DNA of 64,000 nucleotides, taken from NCBI RefSeq assembly GCF_020184175.1, contig NC_065530.1, positions 42,571,260-42,635,259 of the forward strand, given 5' to 3'. Below the pieces are notes generated by a model, which worked only from the letters and a program-made list of their open reading frames with translations, did no database searches and was not told where the DNA came from. Shown one piece after another: positions 27,116-39,515 of the stretch. This stretch comes from Aphis gossypii (Eukaryota > Arthropoda > Insecta > Hemiptera > Aphididae). How positions within the stretch are numbered: position 1 is the stretch's first letter; each line of letters begins with the position of its first letter. Both the position numbers and the translations under genes were made by a program.

Positions 27116-30097
27116 CTTTTTGAAATATTATTTTTCGAAAAAACATTATTTTGAAACATTATTTTTCAAAAAAGCTCATTTTTAATTATTAAATTTCCAA
27201 AAAACTTCTTTTTGAAATATTATTTTTCGAAAAACTCATTTTTGAAATATATTTTTCCAAAAAACTTCATTTTGAAATATAATTTTTCGAAAAAATATTA
27301 TTTTGAAACATAATTTTTCAAAAAGCTCATTTTTAAATTATTTTTCTAAAAAAATTCTTTTTGAAATATTATTTTTCGAAAAAACTTCTTTTTGAAATAT
27401 TATTTTTCGAAAAAACATTATTTTGAAACATTATTTTTCAAAAAAGCTCATTTTTAAATATTAAATTTCCAAAAAACTTCTTTTTGAAATATTATTTTTC
27501 GAAAAAAGTTAATTTTGAAATATTAAATTTCCAAAAAATTCATTTTTGAAATATTATTTTTCCAAAAAACTTCTTTTTGAAATATTATTTTTCGAAAAAA
27601 CTTCTTTTTGAAATATTATTTTTCGAAAAACTCATTTTGAAATATTAAATTTCCAAAAAATTCATTTTTGAAATATTTTTTTCGAAAAAAGTTAATTTTG
27701 AAATATTATTTTTCAAAAAAGCTCATTTTAAATATTAAATTTCCAAAAAACTTTTTTTTGAAATATTATTTTTCGAAAAAGCTCATTTTTAAATATTATT
27801 TTTCCAAAAAACTTCTTTTTGAAATATTATTTTTCGAAAAACTCATTTTTGAAATATATTTTTCCAAAAAACTTCATTTTGAAATATAATTTTTCGAAAA
27901 AATATTATTTTGAAACATTATTTTTCAAAAAAGCTCATTTTTAAATATTATTTTTCTAAAAAAATTCTTTTTGAAATATTATTTTTCGAAAAACTTCTTT
28001 TTGAAATATTTTTTTCGAAAAAACTTAATTTTGAAATATTATTTTTCGAAAAACTCATTTTTGAATATTATTTTTCGAAAAAACATTATTTTGAATATAT
28101 TTTTCCAAAAAACTTCTTTTTGAAATATTATTTTTCGAAAAAACTTTATTTTGAAACATTATTTTTCAAAAAAGCTCATTTTTAAATATTATTTTTCCAA
28201 AAAAGTTAATTTTGAAATATTATTTTTCGAAAAACTCATTTTTGAAATATTATTTTTCGAAAAAACATTATTTTGAAACATTATTTTTCAAAAAAGCTCA
28301 TTTTTAAATATTAAATTTTCAAAAAACTTCTTTTTGAAATATTATTTTTCAAAAAAGTTAATTTTGAAATATTATTTTTCGAAAAAGCTCATTTTTAAAT
28401 ATTAAATTTCCAAAAAACTTCTTTTTGAATAATTAATTTTCGAAAAAAGTTAATTTTGAAATATTAAATTTCCAAAAACTTCTTTTTGAAATATTATTTT
28501 TCAAAAAAGCTCATTTTGAAATATTAAATTTCCAAAAAACTTCTTTTTGAAATATTATTTTTCGAAAAAACTTCTTTTTGAAATATTATTTTTCAAAAAA
28601 CTTCTTTTGAAATATTATTTTTCGAAAAACTCATTTTTGAAATATATTTTTCCAAAAAAGTTAATTTGAAATATTATTTTTCAAAAACTCATTTTTAAAT
28701 ATTAAATTTCCAAAAAACTTCTTTTTGAAATATTATTTTTCCAAAAAACTTCTTTTTGAAATATATTTTTCGAAAAACTCATTTTTGAAATATATTTTTC
28801 CAAAAAACTTCATTTTGAAATATAATTTTTCGAAAAAATATTTTTGAAACATTTTTTTCAAAAAAGCTCATTTTTAAATATTATTTTTCTAAAAAAATTC
28901 TTTTTGAAATATTATTTTTCGAAAAACGTTAATTTTGAAATATTATTTTTCGAAAAACTCATTTTTGAATATTATTATTTCGAAAAACATTATTTTGAAA
29001 TATATTTTTCCAAAAAACTTCTTTTTGAAATATTATTTTTCGAAAAAACTTTATTTTGAAACATTATTTTTCAAAAAAGCTCATTTTTAAATATTAAATT
29101 TCCAAAAAAACTTCTTTTTGAAATATTATTTTCGAAAAAATATTATTTTTTTGAACATTATTTTTCAAAAAAGCTCATTTTTAAATATTATTTTTCCAAA
29201 AAAGTTAATTTTGAAATATATTTTTCGAAAAACTCATTTTTGAAATATTATTTTTCGAAAAAACATTATTTTGAAACATATTTTTCAAAAAAGCTCATTT
29301 TTAAATATTAAATTTTCAAAAAACTTCTTTTTGAAATATTATTTTTCAAAAAAGTTAATTTTGAAATATTATTTTTCGAAAAACTCATTTTTAAATATTA
29401 AATTTCCAAAAAACTTCTTTTTGAAATATTATTTTTCAAAAAAGCTCATTTTTAAATATTATTTTTCCAAAAAACTTCATTTTGAAATATTATTTTTCGA
29501 AAAAACATTATTTTGAAACATTATTTTTCAAAAAAGCTCATTTTTAATTATTAAATTTCCAAAAAACTTCTTTTTGAAATATTATTTTTCGAAAAACTCA
29601 TTTTGAAATATATTTTTCCAAAAAACTTCATTTTGAAATATAATTTTTCGAAAAAATTATTTTGAAACATTATTTTTCAAAAAACTTTTTTAAATATTAT
29701 TTTTCTAAAAAAATTCTTTTTGAAATATTATTTTTCGAAAAACTTCTTTTTGAAATATTATTTTTCGAAAAAACATTATTTTGAAACATTATTTTTCAAA
29801 AAAGCTCATTTTTAAATATTAAATTTCCAAAAAACTTCTTTTTGAAATATTATTTTTCGAAAAAAGTTAATTTTGAAATATTATTTTTCGAAAAACTCAT
29901 TTTTGAAATATATTTTTCCAAAAAACTTCATTTTGAAATATTATTTTTCGAAAAAACATTATTTTGAAACATTATTTTTCAAAAAAGCTCATTTTTAAAT
30001 ATTATTTTTCGAAAAAAGTTAATTTTGAAATATTATTTTTCAAAAAAAACTTATTTTCAAAATAATTATAACCTAAAACTTTATTTTGAAATATTAT

Positions 30098-30749
30098 AAA
30101 ATACATCTATTTATATTACCAAAATTGTTTACTTTTTCAATTAACAAAAAAAAAATAAATACTTTTCTTCATTCGGTACTATGGTGTATTTAATTTATGA
30201 AATTTTATATTATATATACGTACTATGTCTTACATTACAGTCATACACCCATACTAGTAAAATAAAGTTTGATGTAACTTTTAGATTCATTTTGCGTTAT
30301 CTACATTTCTTCCTATTAATATAAAAATTCAACCCAGCCCATACCCTTATATGAAATACGATGTTTTGCACTTTTGTATGACGTAAATTTAAAAAAAAAA
30401 TTTAATTTTTGTAAATACAAATTTGAAATTATATTTACAATGTCGAGGGCTCTTAAAAGTCTAGTCATGTCCCGGAGCACAACCGTATCTTGCCATCATG
30501 TAGCTGTGCCAGTGGTCATGGTTAAAGCTGATAATATTCTATATCGTTGAATATTGGCTAATTTATTACCTTTTGATTATACGTGCAATATTTATTGAAG
30601 TAATGATATGTATGCGCTGTAGTGATATAGAAAATTATAAATTATATATAATTGTATTAAAATATATTAATCAACTATTGAGGATTCGATAAAAATAATC
30701 ATTTAAAATACTGACCCGATCACTGGTTCTACCTTCCATACCTATTTTA
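30098..30749. other. Single-copy-looking AT-rich spacer
   Basis: Lies between the satellite and the 1.25-kb repeat. A slightly GC-richer patch near 30,440-30,530 (GAGGGCTCTTAAAAGTCTAG and onward) has no identifiable coding or RNA structure. Confidence 0.4.
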
Positions 30750-31990
30750 GATTCTGAACGAAGTGATGAATGTATTGATTTTACAATGATGTGTGTTTTT
30801 TTTTTGTTTTTGTGTCTGTGTACAGCATAACTAGTCGAAATAATGCTCCAATTTCAAACTATGGGGGTGGTTTCCGATGTAAAAGTGAATATCCTTGGTG
30901 CATTATAAAGGTATAAAGTTAACATTTTCCAACAGTTTTCAAAAAAATCGAGAAAAACAAAAAAAAAAAATGACGGAAAAACGGCAATTTTTACGCAAAA
31001 CCAGTTTTCGACCAAATCGATTTTTTTTATGGTTGTAATTCGAAAACTAATCACTGAAAATACTTGAAATTTTCACCAAATGTTAATGTCAGTGCTATCT
31101 GTATATAGTTAAATTTTCAAAAATTTTCTATTTTTTTGAGAAATTTTTTTTAAAGTTTTGAAAATTTAATACAAGGTTCCTTATGATTTGTTTTTATTGT
31201 AGTTAAAAAAAATTAAAAATCGTTAGTCACAATTTTTTTTTATAAGAGTTTAAAAAATTTTTATGAGTGTTTGAAATTTAAATTTTTACAAAACCGCGTT
31301 AAATAACGGTTTAGCCTCAAACGATTTTTGATATTTGTTATAATTCAAAAAGTATAAGTCGTAGATACTTGAAAATTTTACCAGTTATTTAGATTGGCAT
31401 TTTATTTACTTGATTTAATTTTCAAAATATTTTGAATTTTTTTGAGCTATTTATAGACAACTGAAATTTTCAATTTTTCTGAAAAATTTTTTTTGAAGGG
31501 TCGATACAATTTTTTTGGCCCTATCAAAATGCTTGAAAATGTTATACAAAGTTCCTCATATGTTATTCTTATAGTGATTAAAAAATTATTAGAATACATA
31601 GGCACAATTTTTTTTTATTAGCATTTGAAGTTCAAATTTTGACGAAAATTCGTCAAAATTATGAATATTTGCAAATTATTTTGTAGATATAATTCATAAA
31701 AATGTTTGTATAAGTAGCTAAGAGTTGAAAATTTAATACAAGATTTTTCATAAGTTTAGCTTACAATAATTATAAAAGAACTTAAATTTTGGTGTATTCA
31801 GGCCATTTAAACATATATCACCTTTTTCACCAACCACTGGAAATTATATCCTAGGCTGACAAATCATCTTCGTTCAGAATCGTTTTTCGTATACAATGAT
31901 ACCTATCATTGCATTCAAATTTAACCTACCCTAGTCCAAGGTCAACCCCACCCTCTAATGTACAGCAGAGCGGTACCCACTTGCCGACTT
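30750..31990 (+). repeat. Unclassified interspersed repeat, most complete copy (about 1.25 kb)
   Basis: The head begins GATTCTGAACGAAG (30750-30763), whose exact reverse complement lies at 31868-31881. A further tail of about 110 bp, ending CAGAGCGGTACCCACTTGCC and then a T-run, is shared with the copy at 52,060-52,665. So the inverted motif is terminal at one end and subterminal at the other. The interior is AT-rich with recurring TTTTGAAAATTT-like words and no conserved frame; 30854-31054 minus is incidental. Other partial copies are at 12,238 and 46,862. It is non-autonomous, and its class (TIR element or LINE-derived) is undecided. Confidence 0.75.
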
Positions 31991-33740
31991 TTTTTTTTCA
32001 TAAACATAAAAATTTAGTAATCCAATTCAAATAAAAGATTTATTATGACCCAATTACCAGACGCCCGTCTATGCCACTATATTATTTTAATTAGTTTCAA
32101 GTTTTAATTAATTATTAGTTTTACTATTTTCATTGTTATTTACTTTAATTTTTGTTTGTCTGTTAATTGACTGTTATTAGTTTTAGCATATTTGAATTTG
32201 ATTACAAACGTGTATATATTTCAATAAAGTTATTATTAACACAATCCATGCTCTCTCAAAAATCACCGAATCATATCACGGTAATACCTACCTATATGTT
32301 TTGTCTATTAATTTAGTTGATTTAAGTCTTAGTCAAATAAGTAACAATTACATAGGTAGGCATTTAGATCTACGATTTATGATATTTTTAAATAATTCCG
32401 AATTTAGGAGTTTTTTGACACGTATAGGTACATACATACATTTAAATATATGTATTTTCAAAATTATTATCGTAGTAAAATCAGTAAGTTGAAACGCATA
32501 TATATATATATATATTATCATTATTCTCTAAAAAAAGCTTAAGTGAAATTCTCTTAATAAATATTTAAGGTTCTGTAACTTAGACTGCTCAGTTATTTTG
32601 AAAATATAAATATAATTTTTCAAAACACGAAAATTGACAAGTAAAACAAAAGTATAAATATCGTTAAAAACTCTTCACGTAATTTATATATATTTATTCA
32701 TAAACTTAATATATTACTATGTGGATATTATACATTATTTTATATAAACATGACATTTTACTTATACCTATCACATGAAATATAAAGCATTTTGTATATA
32801 CCGATGAAAAATAGGTACTGTATATTATGGGCTATATCATTGTAAAATTCAATTACTATTTTTAGTATTTAGCATATTATAATATGATATATAAAGTGTC
32901 TTCAATCGTAAAGATATGTCAATTTTAATTGAATACTACGTTATAGTAAATTTTATTTACCATACAATGTACATAAAAATATGAGAATTTTAATTGAAAA
33001 ATTCTATACAACTTTGTTATATTCACCTTTAATAATATATAATATCAAATATGTATTTTGAAATAATTGTCCATGACATTATGACGCTATTCAATTATAC
33101 AATAATAGTGTTATATTGAAAAGTTATTATAATTTTTACGATAACTTATCTTCCTAATAATGTAAAATAAATTGACAACTATAAACATAAAGTAAACTTC
33201 AGTAAATAAAATGCATTTTTTCTCCTCAATTAGAAATGTATGTATTACAATAATAGGTTATTCAACGCGGAAGTCTACATTGTGATTATGGTTTAAATAT
33301 ATATACATTTTATATTATATATATTGTGTTTAGTGATATTTGCATACACCGGACACCACTTCAAATATATAGGGTGAAATATAATTAATGTGATAAAAAA
33401 ATATTCAAATAATTTTAATAAAACAATTGCTCAAATAATATTTCGAATATTTTTTTTATTTTTTATTTTATTTTTTTATGAAAAATTACTTATGAAAATT
33501 ATCTGAATAATATTTTTTTCGAATAATGGATAAAAAAAATTTTTTTAGAAAAAAATTTGACTAATTTTGACTTAGATAAGAGGGTGAAAATATAATATAC
33601 ATTCGTAATATGCACCTATATAAAAATCTAAGTCTAAATTGCCTTTTACGTGTCTAATGACACTGATATTTTTTTAATATCTATCGGAGAAACATTCTAC
33701 GCGTACATAATATATTAATATATTATAAACATAATATATG
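31991..33740. other. AT-rich intergenic DNA
   Basis: No gene recognised. TTTCAATAAAG near 32,220 resembles a polyadenylation signal but no coding sequence leads into it. An (AT)n run lies near 32,500. ORF 32301-32492 lacks any family feature. Confidence 0.4.
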
Positions 33741-34245
33741 GGATGATCCATTTAACGTAACACACTCATTATTTCAAAAACTATTAATGTTTTAAAAAAT
33801 ATTTTTCTTATATTATTTTAACTCATTAAAAAGTAATATTTTTCAAAAAAAAAAAAAAACTATTTCAGCGAAAACATGCATTTTTAATTTCTATGTTTAT
33901 AAATTATAATTATTTAAATTTTAGATGAGTCAAATAACCCGAATACAAGTTATTCTATTATTCATCAGTTCATCTAAATTTTAAATACTATGAAATATTA
34001 ATAATTAATAAACTACTATTGTCCGACATTTGATTTTTATATAGACCGACAAACTCCAAATAATATTCTTAAAATGTATGAAGTCAATTTAAAAAGTGAA
34101 AACCTTAAAAAATTATAATAATAAAAATAGAGAACATTTTTTCTAAAAACGTTGTTTTATGATTTAAAAATATGCTAAAAAAATATTTTCAAAAATTTTA
34201 CCATTTTCTGAAGTTATGAGTGTCTTACATAAATATGGATCGTCC
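33741..34245. mobile_element. MITE with terminal inverted repeats (about 505 bp)
   Basis: The left end GGATGATCCATTTAACGTAA and following CACACTCAT matches the reverse complement of the right end (GGACGATCCATATTTATGTA, then AGACACTCAT) apart from small indels. TA-rich flanks (AATATAT on the left, AGTATAT on the right) fit insertion at TA. The interior is AT-rich and non-coding. The superfamily is unresolved; Tc1/mariner-like is possible from the TA flanks. Confidence 0.7.
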
Positions 34246-37200
34246 AGTATATTTATATATCACATATATATTATGTTGGTAGGTTGCTGCTAGCTACCAA
34301 ATATGAAACCCATGCATAATATACGTATGCGTTTTTTCTACCTTTTTCTGGTGAGGTATAGTGGTCCGGGAGGGGGTTTCTGCGTTATATGTACCTACAT
34401 ATGTGAATTTATCAAAAATATTACATCCCGCTGTCATCGTTCTCCTTTACATGCGTATACAATATAATATGCGTACTATTCACGTCTGTTTTGAATATAT
34501 ACTTATCTTATTTATCATAATATCAATTTTAATATATATACCGTACAATATACATTATATTCACCTATACTACCTACCTATATGTATATAATAATAACAA
34601 TATGTATAAATGTATAATGCATATATAATATATGTTTTACATTCGAAGTAAATATATAAATTTTTGTTAAAAAAAAAACTAGCCAGCGGGGGCTTTGGAC
34701 TGCGCTACGATGTATATATCAAGGCCGAAATCGGAATCACACGATACAAAATGTAATATATTATTATAGATTTATAGACGACTAGATAGCTGCAGACAAT
34801 AATACGAATATTCAATGAATTTTTCAAACTACTTAATTTAGTTCGTTAATTAGAATGTGTCGTTGTTGTATGTAAAATGTACCTATTATATAATTCCACG
34901 ACGTTGTATTTAATATTCGTGTAAATCTATTTTTATGGTAGTAAAATGTCATCCGATTTCTTCTGATTTGGGTAGTTTAAGGAAAATTTGCATTAAATCC
35001 TATAAAATATAACTCGATTTTCCAAAATCGTATATAAGATACGTAAACTTGATAATAAAACACATTTATGTATATTAGTCCTTAATTAATTTTAATGTAA
35101 AAGATACCTACTTATCTTATCAAATATTATGAGTTCTTCTCAGCAAATATATAATATGTATGGTATGTGTTTAATTTGTATATTTGATGTCAGATAGTTT
35201 TGATCCATACAGTATAGTGGTGCGTTGCTGTCATATAATATTATATACTGCAGATACGAGCGCGGGCTTCTTTTTCTGAAAATGCAGAACGCCGTCAATA
35301 CCCTTGAACAAAATGGTTTTAAGTATTGAAAATTCCGATAAAAAACACGAATGATTTATATAAACGTTCAAGTTATAATGGCTAGTCATAAAATATTCCA
35401 TAATAAATATTGCTTCAATATATGTATAATATTATCATCAAACTTATTCGGACATTATAATAACATTAGCATACAATTATGGATATTTCTCAGTAGATTC
35501 ATCATCGAAATCATTTAATGTTATCAAAATGGCTACATCCTAAAACCCGTATAGTTGAGTCTCTAATTCTATAGTCGAAATGAGCCAGGCTATATGTTTA
35601 AGTAGTAGTAGGTATATTTTTGCTATACATAATAGCTCGTTTTTTATAACAGTATAATCTAATCAGTTAACGTAATCGTATATTTTTTATAAAAATTATG
35701 AAAGTAATTTAAAGGGTTTTTGTACTCCCAATTTTAAATTTCGACATGGTTGTAAATTGTTTTCTGTTAGAATTAATTTTTAATTTGTTATAAAACAAAT
35801 TGGTAGACGAATTTTTGATTTATATTTTAGAAAAACTATATAACTATGATAATAATAAATTTACACGATATCAATATTTCCAGGGAGTTTCTTATACATT
35901 TTTGGCAATAAATTAATTGTTAATAAATAATTAAAGAATAATTTCATACTTAATGTTTACATTTAAATTAATAATAGACAACGTATTTTGAATAATACCA
36001 ATAATTACTATTTCGAATAAAAAAAGTAGTAATTGACAGTTCCAAGTCTGTAAAATTATACTATTTTATATACACGTTTTGAGTTCAAATATACGAATTA
36101 TTCGATGACTCAACTGTCAAAAAAAAAAAAAATTATCTTTAGGCCATAGAACTCAACAGTATAATTGCCATTAAAATATTGCCCTTGAGAAATGTAAATG
36201 ATATCATCAATCAATATTTGAATTCATCATTTATTTTTATTTTATTTATTCATCCAAGTCGATATCAATAAGCTTACCAAAAAATATGAGAAAAAACTAG
36301 AATTACTCACCAGTTACTAACCCGACTGTTAAACAACTCGCAGAACATTATAGGTATATTAAACTTTGAAGCCGTATCGTAGGATTTAGTTTAAGTGATT
36401 TAAGGCTAAATATTTAGTCTATATTAATATTATATTAATTTATTTTTTAGTATATATTGTAAGCATATTATTTATCGATTATAACGTATTATTCTATTTA
36501 TAAATATTTTTATTCACCTCTGATCGTTTAAAAAAAGATGCTCAAGTCAGGGGAAGTAAAAAAAAAAAATGTTTAAAAATGATTTACAAAACGTTTAAAT
36601 TTTAAAACTGCAATACTTGTTGTAATCTTTAAAAGTATGAACACTATAAACTACACACTATAAATCGTAATATTATAACATTATTATTATTATATTATGG
36701 ATTTGTATGCTGCATTGCTGTTAGTGTTAAAATAAAACAACCATTCCGGTATATAATGACTATCGGCAGCTGTGATTATTACGCCATGTGATATGTAACT
36801 TATGAGCATAGAGATGCGAGGTTTTAGAATACGCCTAAAAGGATATTGTCAAAAATGAACTACGTTCAATAATTTAGTATATTCGTGGACTAATGTGAAA
36901 CACATAAAACTACGCGATATCAAATATACGATATCTACTACCAAGGACATAAGGTGATTTAAGGATTCAGCCACTCCTAAATATTATTAACAATGACTGA
37001 TTAATATAGATAGGTTTATGACAAGAAACATTTGACCAATAAATTAAAACTAAATTTATTCATACCTAATGTTAGATTCATTTATAAAATCAAAAGTAAA
37101 GTATTTTTTTTTTCATTATATAATGCAATTCTTTCAATCGTATTGTAAGTAAATCAATTTTTACTGACAAATATACATTATACTTAACATTATAATTGCA

Positions 37201-39136
37201 TCAAAATACTTAATATTTAATATCGCTTGCAGTTATTGTACGTAAAAAGCAAGTGGACGCTAGTGAAGTATAAATAATATAGGTAATCAACATTTTAAAA
37301 ATATTTAGAATTATTAAAATTTAGTTTAATTCATTTTTTTTTTCTATAAGTTGAATTAGTATGAATTATTTGTGTAAATCACATGACGATACATATTATA
37401 ATCAGTTTTATAATACATATTGACACATTTATGTTAATTTTATATGTATAACAGATATCTGAGGTATCGTGTTAACAGTGAATGCATTTCATACAACAAT
37501 ATATAAATTCATTTAAAAATTAAGTAATTACTCTAGCTGCTAGATTCTAGTATAAAAATATTTTAGTTAAAATGCGAATTTAGCAGAAACGCGGAGCAAT
37601 TATTCTCTGGCCCAGTTCCGATTAAGAATTACCTATTTTAAAACTACTATATAACCCTAGGTAGGTATAGTGTCATAAAATCGTGTGTATGAACTATTTG
37701 AAAATACTGTTCAAACTCTCGATTAAGTTCCATATTCAATCTGAGAATAAATTAATATAATATTATAAAAACTTGACAACCAGGCTTAAATAATGGTTGT
37801 TAAAATAAAGTTATAATAGTGATAAATTTTGTATAATTACTAACCAATTTAAGACTTGAACCGTTGATGACTTTTTCTTTTTCTTTTTTTTATCCTTAAG
37901 CGATGCTTTACTTGGATTTTGAAAATGTATTCCAATAACAAAGGATCTAAATAACTTATTTTTATTTTGCATTTTTTTAACAAATTTTAATAATTTCAAA
38001 ACTAATTAAATATTTGTACTTTTTAAGTTGGTATAACGTTATTTAGTCATTATTCATTGTTTTTTTTTAGATCACCAACTTCCAAGCACTTATTATAATA
38101 ACAAATATAATATTTATAGGGTCCTTGTTCCTTTATACACTCTTCCATAATTTATTATTACACAAAAATCACTGTTGAAATATAATACACTATTGCATTG
38201 GTAATAGCTATAGTATTATTTTTTACATAGTTTAACGTACTTATATGCCTATATATCAATAACCTATCTGTGACGATATATATCTTGACGAGGAAGGAGA
38301 ATATTTAAATAGCTTAATACAACTCTAGATATTAAAGGACCTTTTATCCACACACTATTTTAATCAATTCCTCAATTCATTTATTTTTTTTTAAATATTT
38401 TTTACTTATTTCTAATTTGAACATATTGTCGTCATAAATACATAAGTTATGAAAAATACTATCAAACATCTAACTTAACATGTCCACTGATGTGTACCAT
38501 ACGTCCATACAAACATAAATTATGTGCGGATTATATCGCGACCTCTCTGTAAACTATACGAGTATGTCTAATTATTATAGTACTGTATGTACACATAACG
38601 CGGCGCAGACGATACATTTATATTATATTTAGATGTGCGCTAGTACCTAGTAAATTTTAAAGATGTTATTTTTACTGGGTAAATTTTTTGCCTTTTATAA
38701 ACTCCAGTGATAACCATTTTAATTATTTTTGTGTTCATACCTTATCGTTAGGCATACGCAAACTGTGGCCGAATTTCTAACTATGTTAAACAAGTATAAT
38801 ATAAACTGTGTCCCGTTTACAAATATAAAACTTTAAGCTTTTGAGTTAAAAGACACAAAAGCAAAATTTGTTTTTATATTTATTTATCAAAATCTTTACG
38901 ATTTTTTATTTTTTTAACTATCTATTTATATTTATTATTTGAATACGACAATTTATAGTTATTAATATGGCTCAGAAGTTGTAAAAGTTACATATTTGCC
39001 CTTGATTTGTAGCAGACCAAGCTGAAAATCCATTTTATACACAATGACGAGTTTAAATACAAAAATTACATGCATATTTATGCATACCTATATTAGTTTT
39101 CAAAACAATATTACGATGTCACCATCTGATGTAATA
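34246..39136. other. AT-rich intergenic DNA
   Basis: No gene recognised. GC-richer patches are visible near 34,680-34,745 (AGCCAGCGGGGGCTTTGG), 35,215-35,320 and 37,575-37,625. They have no coding frame with family features and no tRNA-like fold I can see. ORFs 34361-34591 and 37811-37999 look like chance. Confidence 0.4.
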
Positions 39137-39515
39137 GATTTCGACAAAGCTGTATTTATTTTGCATTTATAACTGTTTGGCCAAAGATAATGTTATACGG
39201 ATGTCGCTTTCATCTAACAAAATCACGAAATAGAATTAATATGGTATCCAACAAAATGGTTTGAGTATTGATTATAAAGATAAGGACAACGATATTAGAA
39301 GATGGTTAGTTCAATATGCTACGGATGCTACGGTAATACCATTTTTAAGCCCAGATTAAAGTATAACCGAGCGTTTGGTAAATAATTCAATGAAATCAGA
39401 GCTTGGCGAAAAAAGAGTGACACGATTTGAGGATTATTAAGAAAAATTATTTAGAAAATTATCTTAGAATTATTTAGAAAAAAAGTGAAGAAGCTCAGTA
39501 TCCACTTGAAATTGA
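39137..39515 (+). pseudogene. Decayed MULE (Mutator-like) transposase fragment
   Basis: Conceptual translation across frames gives the ordered blocks D-F-D-K-A-V (39137), T-V-W-P-K-I then G-C-R-F-H-L (GCR at 39199), G-L-S-I-D-Y-K-D-K-D (39258) then R-R-W-L and P-F-L-S-P-D, V-T-R-F-E-D-Y, and E-A-Q-Y-P-L-E-I near 39,500. This order (catalytic-domain DFEKA, VWP..., GCRFHL, YKDKD, PFL, the F-x-DY segment) is what I know of MULE transposases common in aphid genomes. The blocks lie in different frames with stops after P-F-L-S-P-D and elsewhere, so it is non-functional. The N-terminal zinc-finger part and the C-terminus are not visible, nor are TIRs. The family call rests on remembered motif order, with no alignment run. 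Confidence 0.6.

Larger units (their letters stand above)
18937..30097. repeat. 11-kb satellite array of about 30-32-bp AT-rich subunits
   Basis: A continuous tandem array. Each subunit holds a near-palindromic core, GAAATATTATTTTTC(G/C/A)AAAA, followed by one of a limited set of linkers: CTCATTTTT, CTTCTTTTT, GTTAATTTT, CATTATTTT or GCTCATTTTTAAA. A frequent unit is exactly 30 bp, which keeps one frame open and yields repeated Lys-Tyr-Tyr-Phe-Ser-Lys words; these frames are not genes. Subunit variants recur in the same order as higher-order modules. Orientation is reversed from 18,937 to about 19,190. An ATAACCTAAAACTTTATTTTG segment occurs near 20,240 and again at the right edge near 30,068. 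No transposase, telomere motif or RNA gene was seen inside. Confidence 0.95.

Noticed and set aside
20539..29516. Several plus-strand ORFs of 60-123 codons rich in Lys, Phe, Tyr and Ser
   Set aside because: They are translations of the tandem satellite; the repeat word follows the DNA unit and there is no other protein signal.
18937..30097. CRISPR-like array of regular repeats
   Set aside because: No constant repeat with unique spacers; all parts are variants of the same AT-rich satellite in a eukaryotic context.
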